From Actinomucor elegans (Eukaryota > Mucoromycota > Mucoromycetes > Mucorales > Mucoraceae): a stretch of 64,000 nucleotides of DNA. Positions within the stretch are counted from its first letter, which is position 1, and every line of letters starts with the position of its first letter. The stretch is from positions 3,782,001 through 3,846,000 of the forward strand of contig JAMSLZ010000001.1 in assembly GCA_026027325.1 (NCBI GenBank), written 5' to 3'. Shown here piece after piece: positions 59,505 through 64,000 of this stretch. The notes beneath the pieces are model-generated. The model had not been told where the DNA came from and did not search any database. It was given only the letters and a program-made list of their open reading frames with translations. The position numbers and the translations under genes were made by a program.

Positions 59505-60094
59505 CTTTGATTTTATTTTTATAATGGCCAAATAACCAAAATTAAGCAGGGATTACACTGTTTACTTCTGTCGTGTGCCGAGATATATGTTTTATAGTCG
59601 ATTCCAATAAACGTGTACAAAAGATTATATATGAGATAAAAGACGATCTTTATTCATTTGACATTCTATTTGGTATTTATACTCATTAAAAGGTTACGCT
59701 CAAATCTGTGTGTATCTGACATTTCTCTAAATGAGAAAGCAATTATTTAATGTTAAGATCTAAAAATGATTCTTAATCTCAAATCTTAGACCTTTGAATA
59801 CACAACTGGTATTTCTGTTTTAATTTGATATCATTAAAATACATACCAACTTCATGGAATTTTTAACAGCGTAGAAGAATACTACTACTTGTCTCCTTAA
59901 TTTATCCACCTAAGATATTAAGGTTTGTTTCTCTGTACATGATGTATATGATATTATATTATTCAGTAGATTTTGTTAATACATCAATTATTTATTTCAA
60001 TCATAATGCCATTATATTATACGCAAAACTTATCTATATTCTTTATCTATTCCACGTTTCTCTACTTTTTTGCTAAACTCTAACTTTTCACATA
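59505..60094. other. Intergenic region
   Basis: About 590 bases, very AT-rich, no gene seen. Confidence 0.5.
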
Positions 60095-60451
60095 ATGGAG
60101 GACAAAAAGAACATCATTTGTAGTATTTGCCTCATCAAATATGTCTACTCTAAAAATCATACTGTGATTATACCGTATGAGCATGCTTATCACTTAGACT
60201 AGTAAATAAATACACATAATACTACACAAAAAAGCTAAATTTTTCCAATGGCAAGTATCAATATTTGGCTAAAAATTAGAAACACTTGTCCATTATGCGA
60301 GAAAACAGTAGTAAGTAAATGCGCGAGTGGAATATCTCTCTCTTATGCTGCGCCAACAGATAGCTTAAGTAACGGTTCTAGTGTCAAAGATAGAGCTACA
60401 GAACATACACCTCATCGTAATACTTGCACTAATACCCCACCGTTATTCTGA
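60095..60451 (+). pseudogene. RING-H2-like small gene with two zinc ligands lost
   Basis: Exons 60095-60201 and 60256-60451 would give 100 residues. RING-H2 E3 ligases follow CxxC...LPCxHxFHxxCIxxWL...CPxC. Here CSICLIKY supplies the first pair, the middle reads IPYEHAYHLDYINIWLK across the splice, and the end is TCPLCEKTV. Both the Cys before xH and the Cys before IxxWL are Tyr; TGT to TAT changes would do this. Two ligands of the two zinc sites are therefore missing and the fold should be impaired. The acceptor is a weak CAAG. Ser/Thr-rich tail. Likely a decaying gene, or a non-zinc variant. Confidence 0.5.
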
Positions 60452-61982
60452 AAGATTTAATAAACCAAGACATTCAGAAAAAAAACAATGAAGAGAGTCA
60501 GACTACTCATGGGTCCTTTGATCAACAACGTTGTGTGTTAGTCCAAAAGAGCCCATGTAGCATCCCCTCCGAGTAACCAATTATTCAACTCCAGGGGAAC
60601 TGATCAGTATTCTGATTTCACAAGAGATGATCCTATAGAACCAAGATGATGGACTATTAGATCAGTAGCTCATCTTAAAGAAACAAATATAGTCAACCAT
60701 GTATCTTTTCTAGGCCACGCTTGGACTTTCAGGACGCTTTAATAGCCGATATAACGCGCTTAATCCGAGTGAGCGGGCATGTTGGAGGAATTAAGCTACA
60801 TATGTTTATATAACGACTAACTTTAAACAGAATCCTTATACAATCAATAAGATATGGAGAAAAGTGCGTTTTGTTTTATATTCTTAGGATTTAAATATCC
60901 AACTAGCTTTGTTCCCGATCTAAATATCATCACAAGGCGTTTGCCAAGTATACTACGTTAAATGTGTGTCTCGACGGCACAAGCATAGCCACTAATCTAT
61001 TGTTAGTATATTACGATTAGTTTAACGTCCGCCTTAGTTTGATACTTACATTGACACGGAGTATTTCAAGCCTATTATCAAGACCCAGTGGGAATACATC
61101 TACAATCATTATGAACTCTGTAATAATGTCAATCTTCAAGGTTTATCACATTATTCAGTTTTTGGATAGTTTTACTATAATCAGTACAAATATTATCTTT
61201 ACAAATGCTAACCTATCATGTAATACTTGTGAAACTGTGATAGACTTGATAATGGAGTTCATGATATAAGATAAGCTGAACTACTTTGCCTACGCTTTTC
61301 AGATTGAATTGAGTAGAGTTTCCCTAATTAACGATCGTATTCTGCTGATAAAAAGCTTGATATTTGGTTTGTGTGCTACTCATATGTTGCACTGCAGCTG
61401 TACGTTCGCTTTCTGTGTTCCTTTTTATAGACTATAGTCATGACATAAATTTTCTGGAGAAGTGAACTTTGCCATATATAACAACGTGGGACATTTTCAG
61501 GGTGGGGGAATACGGCCAAACTGATTTAAGGCAACTCAAGCTGTTACTCAGACAGAAGTTAAGCTTTTGTTGCTTATTCTCTTTCTCCAATAGTCCTTCT
61601 GTAAGGATCTCTCGAATCAGATGATAATATGTTTATAACTTTGTTTTACATAACCGCTGATGATACTCTTTGAACTATGTAGGGTCGCGGCATTCCGATG
61701 TCAGATCCGAAGATTTACTTGGTGCACAAGCGTACAGACGGGGAAATTTTTTCATTGGTCTTCGGAACCTAACACAAAAGCTTGTTTCCAATATAAATAA
61801 AGGCAGTAATTGAGCTTTTTTTTCCATTATTACTTTGTGTCTAGCTAGAAACCATCTCGGTTTCTTGGAATCTCTTTAAATAATCACAGAATCAGAAAGT
61901 CTCTACCCCGTAGGTTATTCTTTTTGTTTAAAACAATATTTAAGAAAAGGACTAGAAATACAGTCCAAATTGTATAAAGAAT
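60452..61982. other. Intergenic region before the MFS transporter
   Basis: About 1.5 kb without a supported gene. The frame at 61039-61269 is Ile/Ser/Thr-rich noise-like sequence with no motif. The last part should contain the promoter of the following transporter. Confidence 0.45.
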
Positions 61983-63581
61983 ATGACAAACGAACGTACT
62001 ATTACTTTAGATCATGCCAAGGAAGGGATATTCTCTGACCTAGAAGTCGCTTCTCAATCAAGTAATGGTCAATCCGTATCCGAGACTATAGATGGTAATT
62101 CATACTTGTAACTAGATCGCACTATCACTGAACTAACGATTTATCTCCTATTGGATTTATGATTTGTAGTAATCGAAGAATCAAAGAAAGAGGTGGTGTC
62201 TGAAAAAGAAATAGGACTTCCACCTGTCAATCATGAAGACGAGCATGATGGTGGCTACGGTTGGTTTGTGGTATTAGGCGCTTTCCTCGTTCAAGTCACT
62301 AGTTTTGGTACATGTACAAGTTGGTATGTGAATAAATCAATAATATATATCAGTTCTAATATGAGTTTTCTTGTAGGGGTAAAGCAGCATTTTTGATTCG
62401 TTTCTAGGTCACATCAGAAAAGCTATTATATTAATATTCTCTTATTTATTATAGGTGTAATGCAAGATCATTTTGAGCGAAGCATGTTTCAAAACGTACC
62501 CAATGCTGCGTTGAACCTAAGTTTTGTTGGTTCACTCGCCATGATCTGTCTTAATTCGGTCTCTCCCATTGTTCAAATCTGTGTATCGAGGTTTGGTATC
62601 AAGCCTGTTTTAATTACTGGTACTATCCTTGTTGCTCTTGGTCTTGAAATGGCTGGTTTCAGTACTCAAATATGGCACCTGTATCTCACTCAAGGTTTTA
62701 TTTTTGGTATTGGTGCTTCATGTATCTACGTCGCTATTATGGGTGTGGCTCCTCAATGGTTTACAAAACGCAGAGGTCTTGCTCTCGGTATTATCGCAAG
62801 TGGTTCAGGCATTGGTGGAATCATTATACCCTTTATTATGACTCCAATCAATAGCAGTCTCGGTCATGGTTGGACTTATCGTATTCTTGGTTTTGTATGC
62901 TTGGCTTGTGATGCAGTTGCCTGTCTTACTGTCAAAGAAAGAAACCCACCTGCTGTCAGAAACAGAAAGAAACTATCTCAGATTATTGATTTCTCTGTCT
63001 TGAAAGATGTAAAGTTTGTCCTTTTTTGTATTGCTTCAAATATCGGTTTATTTGGTTATTTTGTTCCATACTTTTTCTTGCCCTCTTACGCAACCTATCT
63101 TGGCCTATCAGACTCCCACGGCTCTGCTTTGATTGCTGTTAGTTCTGCTTGTAACTTTGTTGGTCGTGTCATTACTGGTTTCATGGCTGATCGTTTTGGT
63201 AAAATCAATACAAATCTGCTGTTTACAATCATCACTTCTATAAGCTGCTTGCTTATTTGGACATTTGCTTTTTCCTACGGCAGCCTTATGGCTTTCGCTA
63301 CCGTATTTGGTCTTACTAGCGGCTCGTATTTTGCCCTTATCTCCCCCATTACTGCATATATTCTCGGTATGGAAAGATTCCCTTCAGGTCTATCTCTTTT
63401 ACTTGTAACAAATGTCATCCCTGTCTTTGGGTCAAACATTGCTAGTGCTATTGAATCCGGTGTAAGCTCTGCTCCTTTCTTTAGTTATAAGATGTTTGCT
63501 GGAGTTGCTTATTTGGTGGCTGCTATTTTCTTGACCATCTTAAAGCTCACTATTAACCGTAATATATTTGCTAAAGTTTAG
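61983..63581 (+). CDS. Monocarboxylate transporter-like MFS protein
   Basis: Membrane carrier of the MCT/Mch family; substrate unknown. Exons 61983-62094, 62170-62323, 62377-62378 and 62455-63581 give 464 residues. After an acidic N-terminal tail comes DGGYGWFVVLGAFLVQVTSF, the family's DGGYGW signature, then GTCTSWGVMQDHFER. About twelve hydrophobic segments follow, with WFTKRRGLALGIIASGSGIG (the second conserved motif) and GRVITGFMADRFGKINTN in the second half. Keeping the conserved SWGV in frame needs a 2-base exon, GG, between a CTTGTAG acceptor and a GTAAAG donor; direct joining of its neighbours shifts the frame. Start is the first ATG. Confidence 0.88.
62377..62378 (+). other. Putative 2-nucleotide microexon
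   Basis: TTCTTGTAG|GG|GTAAAGC: the two G complete TGG and begin GGT, giving SWGVM between flanking exons ending TG and starting GTGTAATG. Both surrounding introns (53 and 76 bases) have branch-like CTAAT or TTAAT sequences and consensus ends. Confidence 0.6.
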
Positions 63582-64000
63582 AATATCTTTCTTGTTTCGA
63601 TAATAAAGACTCCATATCTATCATATACTTTTGTTTCAGTGAATAGGACATGGCAAAATGAAGATTTCGAGTAGGATGAACATTGCTTACCTAAAGCATA
63701 AATTGTGGAAAACATTGAACGCTGATCAGTCTAAATGTGTCTCCTTTTTCAAAATGAAAAGGCACGCATGATTACTGAAAGCTACTTTCTGTAGAGGCCC
63801 TAACGGATGTGATGATTTATTTTATGTATTACGATTTATATGTTGAAGCGATATATGGCTAGGGCCGGCTGAGAAATCAATAAATTGTTAGAACTAGCGT
63901 GTAACTTGATATTAATCCCTAAAAAATAAGATATCTCTCAAATATCCGTGAAACAGGTACAATGATACTTTCTAAACATGTGCAGGTAATCAAATATGAC
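63582..64000. other. Downstream region of the MFS gene
   Basis: AT-rich tail of the window, no gene seen. ATAATAAAG at 63600 could act as a polyadenylation signal. Confidence 0.4.

Noticed and set aside
59312..59524. 70-codon frame
   Set aside because: It reads through the tRNA-Asn gene.

Overview
This is a low-GC eukaryotic window with many short introns, most about 45-100 bases and of GT-AG type. It most resembles an early-diverging fungus of the Mucoromycota, probably Mucorales. The grounds are a fungal gene set (trehalose synthase/phosphatase fusion, Zn2Cys6 regulator, Spa2-like polarity protein, Rua1-like regulator), pyrimidine-rich tracts before start codons, ribosomal protein genes with minute first exons, and a truncated member of what I remember as a repeated Mucorales-specific family. 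No bacterial operon, CRISPR array or complete transposon is visible.

Layout. 0-2.3 kb: aminodeoxychorismate lyase (+) and the THUMP protein Tan1 (-) converge so tightly that their coding ends overlap by 15 bases. 5-7.5 kb: trehalose-6-phosphate synthase/phosphatase. 7.7-10.7 kb: RasGAP/RasGAP_C protein (-). 13-14 kb: ribosomal protein eL8 (-). 16.4-19 kb: Zn2Cys6 transcription factor. 21.2-25.8 kb: GPATCH4-like protein (+), a proline/glutamine-rich membrane protein (-) and the APC/C activator Cdh1 (-). 28.8-29 kb: a small spliced Cox7/COX7A gene (-). 30.5-31.5 kb: the truncated Mucorales family member. 33.2-36.6 kb: ribosomal protein uL23 and an EVI5/Gyp5-like TBC protein. 37.9-41.9 kb: DNA primase large subunit and an F-box/WD40 protein. 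45.1-47.9 kb: Rua1-like regulator and a GNAT acetyltransferase. 50.4-55.3 kb: Cdc23/Apc8 and a Spa2-like protein. 56-57.6 kb: sugar transporter (-). 59.4 kb: tRNA-Asn. 60.1 kb: a RING-like gene with damaged zinc ligands. 62-63.6 kb: monocarboxylate-type MFS transporter.

The genes are mostly unrelated housekeeping units. Shared themes are cell cycle and replication (Cdh1, Cdc23, Pri2, F-box/WD40), polarity and small GTPase signalling (RasGAP, TBC, Spa2) and carbon handling (TPS/TPP, two MFS transporters). I built the gene models by hand by joining exons at splice sites that keep frame and restore conserved motifs. All product names rest on motif recognition, not on a database search.

The gene-poor gaps hold AT-rich DNA with a diverged dispersed repeat (at least seven copies), a tandem duplication, exon-like relics and homopolymer tracts. 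The most unusual gene structures are a probable 2-nucleotide exon in the MFS transporter, a clear GC-AG intron in the primase gene and a second likely one in the lyase gene, a RasGAP intron whose length is a multiple of three and which hides an in-frame stop, and competing first exons for eL8.
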